In this document: in pieces, positions 1 to 7,673 of the stretch
Layout of the letters: the number at the start of each line of letters is the position of its first letter
Numbering within the stretch: position 1 is the stretch's first letter
Assembly: GCA_041671765.1 (NCBI GenBank)
Contig: JBAZAX010000023.1
Span: forward strand, 1-23,010
Origin: JBAZAX01 sp041671765
GTDB lineage: Bacteria; Babelota; Babeliae; Babelales; RVW-14
Direction: 5' to 3'
DNA: 23,010 nt
The notes under the pieces: model-generated
The model's input: only the letters and a program-made list of their open reading frames with translations
The model's database searches: none
What the model was told of the DNA's origin: nothing
Made by a program: the position numbers and the translations under genes

Positions 1-75
1 CTCGATCCACTCGACTTCTAGTACCTGACTTCCCATCGGAGAAATAATTTCTAGATCAAAATGATTTTCGCGCAT
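1..75 (-). CDS. atpC: ATP synthase epsilon subunit, N-terminal fragment
   Basis: Reading leftwards from an ATG at 75, 25 codons stay open to the window edge and begin MRENHFDLEIISPMGSQVLE. This is the usual N-terminal beta-sandwich opening of the F1 epsilon subunit, which sits on the central stalk and restrains ATP hydrolysis. A ribosome binding site (AGGGG) lies a few bases upstream, in the 16-base gap after the atpD stop, so the two genes are almost certainly co-transcribed in the standard D-C order. Only the first 25 residues are present, so the C-terminal helices cannot be assessed. Confidence 0.85.
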   Translation of the reverse strand, partial: MRENHFDLEIISPMGSQVLEVEWIE

Positions 76-91
76 AAAATCCCCTAAATGG

Positions 92-1564
92 CTACAGGTT
101 AATGCTGGCCTTTTCCATAACATCTTCCAACGTTCCAACCATATAAAAAGCCTGCTCCGGAATGGTATCACATTCACCCGAAAGTATCTTTTCAAAATCG
201 CTTACAGTTTTGGTCCTTGGAACAAATTTCCCCTTAATACCTGTATGTACCTCACTTACAAATAGAGGCTGTGTTAAGAACTTTTGAATTTTTTTTGCAC
301 GATATACTGTCTTTTTATCAGACTCAGAAAGCTCATCCATACCTAAAATTGCAATAATATCCTGCAATTCCTTATATTTCTGCAAAACAACTTTGATTTG
401 CTCTGCAACACTGCAATGAGTAACCCCAACTATTGAGGCATTCAGGCCTTTGGACGCCGACTCTAATGGATCAACAGCTGGAAAAAGACCTGCTTGCGAA
501 ATTTTACGAGAAAGAACAGTAGTCGCATCTAAATGCTGAAATGTTGTTGCCGGTGCCGGATCTGAATAATCGTCAGCCGGAACATAAACCGCCTGAATTG
601 AAGTAATTGAACCATGTTGAGTACTGGTAATTCTTTCTTGAAGCATTCCCATTTCTGATGCAAGAGTTGGCTGATAACCCACAGCCGATGGCATTCGGCC
701 AAGTAATGCAGAAACCTCAGACCCTGCCTGAACATACCTAAAAATATTATCAATGAAAAGCAACGTATCTTTCTTCTCTCGATCACGGAAATATTCAGCC
801 ATTGTCAAACCAGAAAGCCCAACGCGTAATCTTGCACCGGGCATCTCCCCCATTTGACCAAATACAAGAACGGTTTTATCAAGCACTCCACTATTTTTCA
901 TTTCTAGCCAAAGCTCGTTACCTTCACGAGTTCTTTCGCCGATTCCAACAAAAACAGAAAAACCACTGTGTTCAATGGCAACATTTCGAATAAGCTCCTG
1001 GATCAACATAGTCTTTCCAACACCTGCGCCACCAAACAGACCGATTTTGGATCCTTTTACATAGGGACACATTAAGTCTAAAACTTTTATTCCCGTTTCT
1101 AAGATTTCTTCTGAGATTTTTTGTTCAGACAGACTAGGCGCACTTCTATAAATGGACCAGTATTCTTGAGAACCAGAAGCATGACTACCATCTATACGTC
1201 TGCCAAGAACATCAAAAACGTGCCCCAAATTTTCTTTTCCCACCGGAACAGTAATTGATGCTCCAGTATTTATTACCTCAAGGCCCCGTTTAACACCGTC
1301 CAATGCATCTAAAGCAATACATCTTACTACACCATCTCCAATATGCTGAGAAACTTCTAAATTAATTTGTCTAACAGTACTGCCCAGTCCTTGATCATCG
1401 GAAAAATTTATGATTAACCTATTGAACATCTCTGGGATGCTATCCAGATTAAATTGAACATCGACAACAGCACTGCTGATGCGAATAATTTTCCCAACTT
1501 TGTTTGAACTACTTTGGTTAATTTTTTCGCGTCCAGTTCCTTTATTTCCAAATTCTTTATTCAT
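92..1564 (-). CDS. atpD: F1 ATP synthase beta subunit
   Basis: This is the catalytic beta subunit of F1, which makes ATP from ADP and phosphate on the cytoplasmic face of the membrane using the ion gradient. Visible motifs are the P-loop GGAGVGKT (178-185), catalytic Glu in GIGERTREGN (E210), the Walker B stretch LLFIDNIFRY (about 268-277), ALLGRMPSAVGYQPTLASEMG (286-306) and VYVPADDYSDPAPATT (327-341). At 490 residues it is slightly longer than the usual 460-480 because of about 20 polar residues before the beta-barrel domain starts at KVGKIIRISSAVVDV. The ATG at 1564 follows GAGGGG at good spacing. The C-terminal loop usually reading DELSEED reads DELSESD (410-416). No atpA or atpG lies upstream; the next gene is a nucleoside transporter. 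A weak promoter candidate (TTGATT, 17 bases, TAAAAA; 1622-1650) sits in the upstream gap. Confidence 0.97.
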   Translation of the reverse strand: MNKEFGNKGTGREKINQSSSNKVGKIIRISSAVVDVQFNLDSIPEMFNRLIINFSDDQGLGSTVRQINLEVSQHIGDGVVRCIALDALDGVKRGLEVINTGASITVPVGKENLGHVFDVLGRRIDGSHASGSQEYWSIYRSAPSLSEQKISEEILETGIKVLDLMCPYVKGSKIGLFGGAGVGKTMLIQELIRNVAIEHSGFSVFVGIGERTREGNELWLEMKNSGVLDKTVLVFGQMGEMPGARLRVGLSGLTMAEYFRDREKKDTLLFIDNIFRYVQAGSEVSALLGRMPSAVGYQPTLASEMGMLQERITSTQHGSITSIQAVYVPADDYSDPAPATTFQHLDATTVLSRKISQAGLFPAVDPLESASKGLNASIVGVTHCSVAEQIKVVLQKYKELQDIIAILGMDELSESDKKTVYRAKKIQKFLTQPLFVSEVHTGIKGKFVPRTKTVSDFEKILSGECDTIPEQAFYMVGTLEDVMEKASINL

Positions 1565-1686
1565 GGAGCCCCTCAGAAAATATCGGCCTAATTCAAAAAT
1601 TTAATATATGTTCACAAATGCTTTTTACAGCATAAAAACACGATAATCAATCTAAAACTATTTTAATAAATTAATTTTGTAAATAC

Positions 1687-2952
1687 TTAAATAAACAAAC
1701 TAACGATTGCAGCATTCAAAAGATTTGCAAGCGTACCTCCAAGCAATGCTGTTAGTCCAAGTTTTGTTAAAGTTGTTCGTTTTTCGGGACAAATTGCACC
1801 AAGCCCGCCAATCTGTATGCCTATACAAGAAAAATTCGAAAACCCTGCAAGCGCATACGTCAAAATTGCTTTAGACCGATCTGTAAGCAATGATTTTGCA
1901 AAATCAGAATATGCAACAAACTCATTGATAACAAGTTTTTTGCCAAGCAAAGCACCTGCCGTTCCACTATCCCCCCAAGGAACTCCAATCAATAAGGCTA
2001 CCCAACGGAATATCTGTGCAAACAGGCAATTTAATGATAATGGTTCTGATAAAAACGGCAGTAAGTTATACGAAATTAGAAAACTTGTTGATGCAAACAA
2101 AACATAATCAACCAATGCAATCAAACTTATAAAAGCAATCAACATTGCGGCAACATTAACAGCCAAACGTAAACCATCGCCTGTTCCGGAAGCAACTGCA
2201 TCCAAAACATTGCTGGCTGTTTTTTCCATTTTTACATTACTGCCCGCCATAGTTTCCGGGACTTCAGTCTCTGGAATCAAAATTTTTGAAATTAAAATTG
2301 CCCCAGGAATTGCCATGATACTTGCAGAAATTAAATGTACAAGAGGAACACCCATCATTCCGTAAACAGCCATAATTGCACCACTCAAGTGTGCCATACC
2401 ACTGACCATAACTGTTAACATCTCTGAATTTGTCATTCTTGCAAGATAATGCCGAACCAATAATGGCGCCTCAGTCTGACCAAGCATGCTATTTGCAGCC
2501 ACTGACAATGTTTCAGCACCGGATGTTCCAAGAATTGGCCTAATAATCCATGCCAAACCTTTTACTAAAATCTGTACAAGACCAATGTGATACATTAAAG
2601 ACATTAATGCACCAAAAAATATTATTACCGGCACAACTTTTATTGCAAAAATAAACCCCCATGGACCACCGGCATTTGCCAAATTTCCGAAAACAAAAGC
2701 ACATCCACTGTCTGCAAATTCATACAATGCCTTAAATCCCTGAGAAATTTGTATAAAAATATCTCGCCCAAGAGTCGTCTTTAAAATAATAAATGACAAA
2801 ATAAGCTGCATAATCATGGCAGAAAAAATAAGTCTCAACTTAATTCTTTTTTTGTGGCGGGAAAATAAAAATGCAACTCCAAGAATTACACCAATTCCAA
2901 GAATACTCATGTAGTGGTTATCCTGGAGCAAATAATCGATAATAAAAGCCAT
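1687..2952 (-). CDS. nupC: concentrative nucleoside transporter, CNT/NupC family
   Basis: This is a 421-residue polytopic inner-membrane protein of the CNT family, cation-coupled importers of nucleosides. The family signatures are in place: GQTEAP (158-163) in the first half of the transport domain, NEFVAY (343-348), and FSNFSCIGIQIGG (371-383) towards the end, the segments that bind nucleoside and the coupling ion in characterised members. The start MAFIIDYLL at 2952 follows AGAAGG. It is preceded by the terminator at 3013-3040, so it probably has its own promoter, though I see none that is convincing. The symbol follows family custom; substrate preference (purine or pyrimidine) cannot be read from the sequence. 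A nucleoside importer fits an organism that salvages host nucleosides. Confidence 0.93.
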   Translation of the reverse strand: MAFIIDYLLQDNHYMSILGIGVILGVAFLFSRHKKRIKLRLIFSAMIMQLILSFIILKTTLGRDIFIQISQGFKALYEFADSGCAFVFGNLANAGGPWGFIFAIKVVPVIIFFGALMSLMYHIGLVQILVKGLAWIIRPILGTSGAETLSVAANSMLGQTEAPLLVRHYLARMTNSEMLTVMVSGMAHLSGAIMAVYGMMGVPLVHLISASIMAIPGAILISKILIPETEVPETMAGSNVKMEKTASNVLDAVASGTGDGLRLAVNVAAMLIAFISLIALVDYVLFASTSFLISYNLLPFLSEPLSLNCLFAQIFRWVALLIGVPWGDSGTAGALLGKKLVINEFVAYSDFAKSLLTDRSKAILTYALAGFSNFSCIGIQIGGLGAICPEKRTTLTKLGLTALLGGTLANLLNAAIVSLFI

Positions 2953-3012
2953 GGCAAAGCCTTCTAATTTAACTTTTTAAAATTTTAAAACAGATTAACC
3001 CAATGATATAAA

Positions 3013-3040
3013 AAAAGGGCCTTTAGATAAAGACCCTTTT
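3013..3040 (-). terminator. intrinsic terminator after the two-gene secreted operon
   Basis: The inverted repeat AAAAGGG-c-CTTT-agat-AAAG-a-CCCTTTT has two stacked stems with one mismatch. On the minus strand it is followed by a run of seven T. It lies 26 bases past the stop of the 3066-3980 gene. The plus strand also has an AT-rich T tract after it, so it could work in both directions. Confidence 0.8.
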
Positions 3041-3065
3041 AAATTTATTTTTTTTGATTCCAAAA

Positions 3066-3980
3066 TTATTCTGACAATAACTTTTTTATTTCTTTGAGTT
3101 TACTTAACTCCACTTTACTCGAATTGCTGTTACTACTATTAATATAATAAAAATTTATAACTTCAAGAACTGCACCAATTAGCCATGGATACATGTAATA
3201 TTTGCCATCGCTACTAAACCCAAACGCTAGTCGCAACAAAGCCTCAACAGAAACTCCCACTCCTGCCTGAATTTCAGCCACTTGATTTTCAGCCTCAGTT
3301 AATGCTCTATTTTTATCAGGATTATTGGCCTTGATCAAGTTTTTTACCTCATTCAGAATTTCTGGATATAATTTAGATGTGGCATTAAATTCAGAAAAAA
3401 TGAAATACCCTATGATAAAAGGCATTGAGGTAATAACCCTTCCCCAAAAGGCTCTTTTTTTTGATTTTACTTCACTTAATATCTTTTTCTCAATAAGATT
3501 CGTAATTTTAAACATATTTTTTGCATATAACCCATTAAAATCTTTGGCGATCAATAATTGTATATTTTTTTTAAACTCTTCAATATTTTCAGCACGATCT
3601 AAATATACGCTGTTTTTAATTTTTTGATTTAACATCGAACTCGCAGCATGAACAAGCGTTGCAGAAGAGGCAACATGCGGAGAAACAGCGCCAATCGAAG
3701 CATAACTCATCATCATACCAATTGCCAACGCTGTTCCGATCAAGTCTGCTTTATTGTTTTTAATTATAGATTTATCAAATGTTGCTAAAATATTTTCGGT
3801 TATACTATTCAACTCCGCAAATAAACATTCACTATCATCAACATCGGCAGCGCCGATAAAAGAAGTAACTTCAACTGTATTTGCTTCGGCCAAATTTTTT
3901 GATGTTTCAGCAGAACAAAAAAACACCATGAAATATGCAAAGACTAGAGATAACCTGATGTAATTTTTTAAAATATTCAC
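3066..3980 (-). CDS. hypothetical membrane or exported protein, 304 aa
   Basis: I do not recognise a family. The N-terminus MNILKNYIRLSLVFAYFMVFFCSAETS looks like a Sec signal peptide with likely cleavage near FCSA. Three further hydrophobic stretches are visible at about 80-115 (small-residue rich, with MMMSYASIGAVSPHVASSA), 178-198 and 262-282, so the mature protein may be an integral membrane protein with a lysine- and serine-rich tail. The start is GTG at 3980: the upstream stop TAG (3988-3990) forms part of the Shine-Dalgarno AGGA, and the gap between the genes is only 7 bases, so translation is probably coupled to the 3988-5241 gene. Transcription ends at the hairpin at 3013-3040. The gene is real by context, but its function is unknown. 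Confidence 0.75.
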   Translation of the reverse strand: MNILKNYIRLSLVFAYFMVFFCSAETSKNLAEANTVEVTSFIGAADVDDSECLFAELNSITENILATFDKSIIKNNKADLIGTALAIGMMMSYASIGAVSPHVASSATLVHAASSMLNQKIKNSVYLDRAENIEEFKKNIQLLIAKDFNGLYAKNMFKITNLIEKKILSEVKSKKRAFWGRVITSMPFIIGYFIFSEFNATSKLYPEILNEVKNLIKANNPDKNRALTEAENQVAEIQAGVGVSVEALLRLAFGFSSDGKYYMYPWLIGAVLEVINFYYINSSNSNSSKVELSKLKEIKKLLSE

Positions 3981-3987
3981 GATGTTC

Positions 3988-5241
3988 CTAAATATTAAAA
4001 TTTGCAGCCAGCCTGGCTATTCTGCCAAGATACTCAGCGTTCCTTTCAGGCGTCCAAGCAATATCACGATTAAAATTGTGAACCATAACACTTGGAGTAC
4101 CAGCATGTCTCGCTAAAAAATACTCATTCTTTAGATATATTCTAACCTGGGCTGCATTCTCTAAACTGATTCTGCACTCATTTTGTATGTATGGAGATTT
4201 TGTTAAAGAGTTAATGTTTTTTGAAACTATATCAAACTGCCAATAGTCCAATAAACCCACATTATGACCTTCTAAAAAATCTCTAACACTAGAATTTATT
4301 CTAAATCTTATCATGCAACCAGTAGGTCTTGCTAAAAAAACCAAATCATTAACAATATCTTTGGGAATAAAAACCTGTAAAAGCGATTGCGATTGATCAA
4401 GATTATAATCCCGAACTATTTGATTAAACTCCCACATTAACCTTACCCTGAGATCATCAGCAATCTTGAAAAAATTAAAAATATCAGACATCACATCACT
4501 TGAATTACCCAAAATCGTAGCACCTCCATCAGCCGAAGCTCGGAAAAAATACGATAATGCACACTCTGAATTACTATTCAAACAAATTCTGTTGTAATAT
4601 CCAAACATTCCTGCAAAAAGATTCTCACTTGCTGATAAAAAAAGGTGTTTAAACTGTCCATCGGCAGTATTTCTTTCATTAATATTCTGATACACAGACA
4701 TAATATTCAAACAATCTAACTCTTTTATCGGAAGCCTAAATACTCGAAGCCTATCATCATCAATTCTAAGAAGGATTTTCATAAGATCCTGGTAAGCAGT
4801 TATTACATTATTCTGCCCATGATAAAAAACAAAATGAGTATTACGATTAGCATTTTCTCGCGCAGCAAAAAACTTTAGCATCCGATCAAAATGCCCATCA
4901 TTCCAATAGCGAGCAAACTCACGATAAAAGCCAAGCCTTCCTGAATGAAAAATATCCATAACTTGCGCCCCTGCGGGCATTACATTAGGCGCAAATCGAT
5001 TTGAAAGATCGCCGACAAAATATGGATTTCTTAATATCGGTTGAATAAAAAACCTATTAATCTTTTCATGGTTACGCCTCAAAAAACTACCTGACTGACT
5101 CGCTGCATCAAACAAATCGTTATAATTAGCTATTCCCAAATTTGCATCTGGAATATACGACGCCGCAGGAAAAATATTTAATGATGTATTTAATAATATA
5201 AAGATAAACAAAAAAATATTACGCGTGAATTTGCAATTCAT
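3988..5241 (-). CDS. hypothetical secreted protein, 417 aa
   Basis: This protein has a signal peptide (MNCKFTRNIFLFIFILLNTSLNIFPAASY) and a long soluble mature part with no repeats or membrane segments. I chose the ATG at 5241; a TTG at 5250 would add three residues, and neither has a strong Shine-Dalgarno. Notable stretches are HFVFYHGQNNV (about 136-146), LFLSASENLFAG (about 200-211), FFRASADGGATILGNSSD (about 233-250) and LLQVFIPKDIVNDLVFLARP (about 287-306). A histidine-glycine after hydrophobic residues, followed later by an S-x-N segment, loosely recalls H-Y-E ADP-ribosyltransferases. That likeness is weak and I do not assign the family. It is the first gene of a two-gene operon with 3066-3980 and has a good promoter directly upstream. 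Confidence 0.75.
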   Translation of the reverse strand: MNCKFTRNIFLFIFILLNTSLNIFPAASYIPDANLGIANYNDLFDAASQSGSFLRRNHEKINRFFIQPILRNPYFVGDLSNRFAPNVMPAGAQVMDIFHSGRLGFYREFARYWNDGHFDRMLKFFAARENANRNTHFVFYHGQNNVITAYQDLMKILLRIDDDRLRVFRLPIKELDCLNIMSVYQNINERNTADGQFKHLFLSASENLFAGMFGYYNRICLNSNSECALSYFFRASADGGATILGNSSDVMSDIFNFFKIADDLRVRLMWEFNQIVRDYNLDQSQSLLQVFIPKDIVNDLVFLARPTGCMIRFRINSSVRDFLEGHNVGLLDYWQFDIVSKNINSLTKSPYIQNECRISLENAAQVRIYLKNEYFLARHAGTPSVMVHNFNRDIAWTPERNAEYLGRIARLAANFNI

Positions 5242-5268
5242 GGAAAACAATCTTTTTTCGTATTTTTT

Positions 5269-5297
5269 TTAATAAACTAAATTTATTTTAATATCAA
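5269..5297 (-). promoter_or_regulatory. sigma70-type promoter of the secreted-protein pair
   Basis: On the minus strand TTGATA (5292-5297) is separated by 17 bases from TATTAA (5269-5274). Transcription would start near 5262, about 20 bases before the ATG at 5241. The -35 box touches the stop codon of the upstream 5300-6160 gene, so it gives the pair its own transcription start. The region is AT-rich, so chance matches are possible. Confidence 0.5.
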
Positions 5298-5299
5298 AA

Positions 5300-6160
5300 T
5301 TATTCTTTAATTGGCGTCATTTTTCCACCATAAACATAACTAAGTTCTAGTCCTGTATCGGTAAATGATCCACCCAATCCAAATGCTATTCCTGCAATCA
5401 CAAGATTAGATGCTGTTCCAGTAATTTTGGATGTCATAAAACAAATACCAAAACCCCAACTCCCAATACCTAATTTCACTTTTTGGCGATTATAAAACCG
5501 CCCCAAGAATGGATGATTTTTAGGTATTCCATGACATCTTAACCAATTACGTCTTTCATTTAATGATATATCAGATTCATCAAATTTAGGATACAATCCA
5601 AAATCAATTCCCGAACCTAAATTATACTCTTTACCAATTGAATCATAATAATTAAAATCTGAGCCTAAAATAGCAATACCTTCTACTCTTATAGCGAATT
5701 CGAACTTCGCCCCAATCGACCAAATTTTAAGTGCATACTTTCTTGTTTTAGCTTCTCCTGCTGCATTTTTGAATGTAACTATAAAGTTTGGATTTTGTTC
5801 ATCATAAATAAATGCAAAATTTGGATCAATCTCGCCCACATCCATTCCACTGGCAACAAAACTTCTTAAATAACTGATTAATTCGTTTTTGATATTTTCA
5901 ACGCCATTTGCCTTTGAGCCAAGATCTTTTTGATAGAGAAGTAATTGATCGCAAAATTCAATTATTTCTTCTTCTTGCAAAATTACACTTTCTCTAGCAA
6001 ATGAGGCAATCTTTGGATTATAAACATTCTGCTCAACAAGACTTTGTGCAATCTCTTTTAACTGTGTTCTGCATTCGCTAACAGTACGAGCGGACACGAT
6101 TGCAAAACTTGCAAAGGCAAAGCCCAAAGCCAATAAACTTTTTTTGAATATAGAAACCAT
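5300..6160 (-). CDS. hypothetical exported protein, 286 aa
   Basis: The N-terminus MVSIFKKSLLALGFAFASFAIVSARTV is a clear Sec signal peptide with a probable cut after VSA. The mature part has an N-terminal helical region (about 30-100) with acidic heptad-like spacing, then a mixed segment, and ends in a glycine-rich hydrophobic stretch (about 229-280) with alternating residues (GSWGFGICF, AGIAFGLGG, LELSYVYGG) that could be beta strands or membrane-facing. I recognise no family. The ATG at 6160 has an excellent Shine-Dalgarno, AAGGAG, five bases upstream. That Shine-Dalgarno is the right arm of a perfect palindrome (6168-6186), which suggests control at the start of the message. It lies downstream of prfA but appears to have its own promoter. 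Confidence 0.78.
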   Translation of the reverse strand: MVSIFKKSLLALGFAFASFAIVSARTVSECRTQLKEIAQSLVEQNVYNPKIASFARESVILQEEEIIEFCDQLLLYQKDLGSKANGVENIKNELISYLRSFVASGMDVGEIDPNFAFIYDEQNPNFIVTFKNAAGEAKTRKYALKIWSIGAKFEFAIRVEGIAILGSDFNYYDSIGKEYNLGSGIDFGLYPKFDESDISLNERRNWLRCHGIPKNHPFLGRFYNRQKVKLGIGSWGFGICFMTSKITGTASNLVIAGIAFGLGGSFTDTGLELSYVYGGKMTPIKE

Positions 6161-6167
6161 AAAAACT

Positions 6168-6186
6168 CCTTGTAATAATTACAAGG
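6168..6186 (-). promoter_or_regulatory. perfect 19-bp palindrome covering the Shine-Dalgarno
   Basis: The sequence has two exact 9-base arms, CCTTGTAAT and ATTACAAGG, around a single central base. In RNA from the minus strand it could fold as a 7-bp stem (CCTTGTA/TACAAGG) with a five-base loop. The 3' arm supplies AAGG of the AAGGAG ribosome binding site of the 5300-6160 gene. It could be a repressor operator in DNA or a hairpin hiding the ribosome binding site. Confidence 0.6.
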
Positions 6187-6233
6187 ACATAGTCTAAGAA
6201 ATAAAAATTTAAACAACACAAGAATGTTGCAGA

Positions 6234-6261
6234 ATTTTAACACATGACAAAATATTTGCAA
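6234..6261 (-). promoter_or_regulatory. candidate promoter of the 286-aa exported protein
   Basis: On the minus strand TTGCAA (6256-6261) and TAAAAT (6234-6239) are 16 bases apart. A start near 6227 would give a leader of about 65 bases that includes the palindrome at 6168-6186. The composition is AT-rich and no second line of evidence exists. Confidence 0.4.
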
Positions 6262-6295
6262 TCAAAAATCAAAAGAGTTTTTATTTAAGAAACCA

Positions 6296-7366
6296 CTACT
6301 TTTGAAACACAATACCTTTTGCTCGACGTTGTGTTTTTTCAAGTTCAATTAAAGGATTAACCAATTCGTCAAGATTCCCCTGCATTACAATATCAAGTTT
6401 TTTCAATGTAACTTCAGTTCTGTGATCTGTAACTCGGTTTTGTGGAAAATTATAAGTTCTGATTTTTTCAGACCGTTCACCGGTCCCTACCTGCGCTCTA
6501 CGCTGCTCACGCTCAACAGCTTCACGTTTTTCTCTTTCCAACTCGAACAAACGAGCCTGCATAACCTTCATAGCTTTTGCACGATTTTTAATCTGAGAAC
6601 GTTCATCCTGGCAGCAAACAACAAGTCCAGTTGGAATATGCGTTAATCTAACAGCAGAGTCAGTTTTATTAACGTGCTGACCGCCGGCACCACCTGCACG
6701 ATAAGTGTCAACTCTAAGATCTGCTTGATTGATATTTACATCTACATCATCAACTTCAGGCAAAACGGCAACCGTAACGGTAGATGTATGAACACGTCCA
6801 GCCGTTTCTGTTTTTGGCACACGTTGCACACGATGTACACCTGATTCATGCTTCAAAAATTTAAAAACATTTTTGCCTTCAATATTAGCAATAAGATCTT
6901 TATATCCACCAAGATCTGTCGTGCTAAAATCAACAATCGAAACTTTCCAATTCTTAGATTCTGCGTATCTTGAATACATATCAAAAAGTTCTGCTGCAAA
7001 TAATGCCGCTTCCTGTCCACCAGCGCCTGCTCGAATTTCTAAGAAAACAGACTTTGTATCTCGTTCGTCAACCGGATAAAGAATATCATCAAGTTCAGAT
7101 TGAACTTCATTAAGACTTTTACTAGATTCTGCAATTTCTTCTTGATAGAGCTCTTTCATCTCACCATGCTCTTGATCAAGTTGAGACTGACACTGCTTGA
7201 TATTTTTTTCAAATTCATCAATTTGGTTATGCAAATTCAAAATATTTGAGTAAAAAGACGCTTTTTTCTGAAGAGCGGCTCTCTCTCGCATATCCATATT
7301 ACTTGCTTCTGATAATTTACTTATAAGTTCGTCATATTCAGACTGAACTTGAATCCAATCAAGCAT
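6296..7366 (-). CDS. prfA: peptide chain release factor 1
   Basis: RF1 recognises UAA and UAG in the ribosomal A site and triggers release of the finished protein. With the start used here (ATG at 7366, MLDWIQVQ) it has 356 residues, the normal length. The catalytic GGQ is at 228-230 inside GGAGGQHVNKTDSAVRLTH. The stop-reading tripeptide has the RF1 pattern P-x-T (PKT, 184-186) in HRVQRVPKTETAGRVHTS, not the SPF of RF2. The N-terminal 100 residues are the expected coiled coil. A longer reading from a TTG at 7402 is rejected because that codon lies in the terminator hairpin before the gene, while AGGTG stands six bases before the ATG. RF1 is essential here: seven genes in the window end in TAG. 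Confidence 0.96.
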   Translation of the reverse strand: MLDWIQVQSEYDELISKLSEASNMDMRERAALQKKASFYSNILNLHNQIDEFEKNIKQCQSQLDQEHGEMKELYQEEIAESSKSLNEVQSELDDILYPVDERDTKSVFLEIRAGAGGQEAALFAAELFDMYSRYAESKNWKVSIVDFSTTDLGGYKDLIANIEGKNVFKFLKHESGVHRVQRVPKTETAGRVHTSTVTVAVLPEVDDVDVNINQADLRVDTYRAGGAGGQHVNKTDSAVRLTHIPTGLVVCCQDERSQIKNRAKAMKVMQARLFELEREKREAVEREQRRAQVGTGERSEKIRTYNFPQNRVTDHRTEVTLKKLDIVMQGNLDELVNPLIELEKTQRRAKGIVFQK

Positions 7367-7393
7367 CGTACACCTATCGTAAAAGCTAACCCT

Positions 7394-7437
7394 AAAAAAC
7401 AAGCCTGCTCTAGCCTAACAAAAGGCTAAAACAGGCT
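7394..7437 (-). terminator. intrinsic terminator after rpmE
   Basis: On the minus strand the hairpin has an outer stem AGCCTG/CAGGCT and an inner stem TAGCCT/AGGCTA with a short internal loop, followed by GTTTTTT. It lies 20 bases after the rpmE stop and closes the four-gene operon that starts at 13312. It ends only 28 bases before the prfA start, leaving little room for a prfA promoter. Confidence 0.85.
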
Positions 7438-7456
7438 CACAAGTTTTTAAATAAAA

Positions 7457-7663
7457 CTATTTCTTATCAGTTTTATAACGTTTTTGGAATTTTTCAATTC
7501 TACCAGCTGTATCAACAAATTTTTGTTGGCCGGTAAAAAATGGATGACAGTTTGAACATATATCGGTACTTAATTCCCTTGATGTGGAAACTGTCTGAAA
7601 AGTACTTCCGCAAACACATCTGGCCAAAACGTCAAAGTTTTCTGGATGTATAGTTTTTTTCAT
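7457..7663 (-). CDS. rpmE: ribosomal protein L31, zinc-binding form
   Basis: This 68-residue protein begins MKKTIHPENFDVLARCVCGSTF. L31 bridges the large and small subunits at the central protuberance. The four zinc-ligand cysteines of the C+ form are present at 16, 18, 36 and 39 (CVC and CSNC), followed by HPFFTGQQKFVDTAGRIEKFQKRY, which is typical of the family. The start ATG has AGAGG upstream. It is the last gene of the operon, 10 bases after the SIS isomerase, and is followed by a strong terminator. Next to prfA it forms a translation-gene neighbourhood seen in other bacteria. Confidence 0.97.
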   Translation of the reverse strand: MKKTIHPENFDVLARCVCGSTFQTVSTSRELSTDICSNCHPFFTGQQKFVDTAGRIEKFQKRYKTDKK

Positions 7664-7673
7664 AAATTGACCT

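Noticed and set aside
529..993. Small frames on both strands inside atpD
   Set aside because: They are other-frame readings of a fully conserved ATP synthase beta gene.
7367..7402. TTG start giving prfA 12 extra residues
   Set aside because: That TTG falls within the terminator hairpin of rpmE, and the ATG at 7366 has a better ribosome binding site and gives the usual RF1 length.
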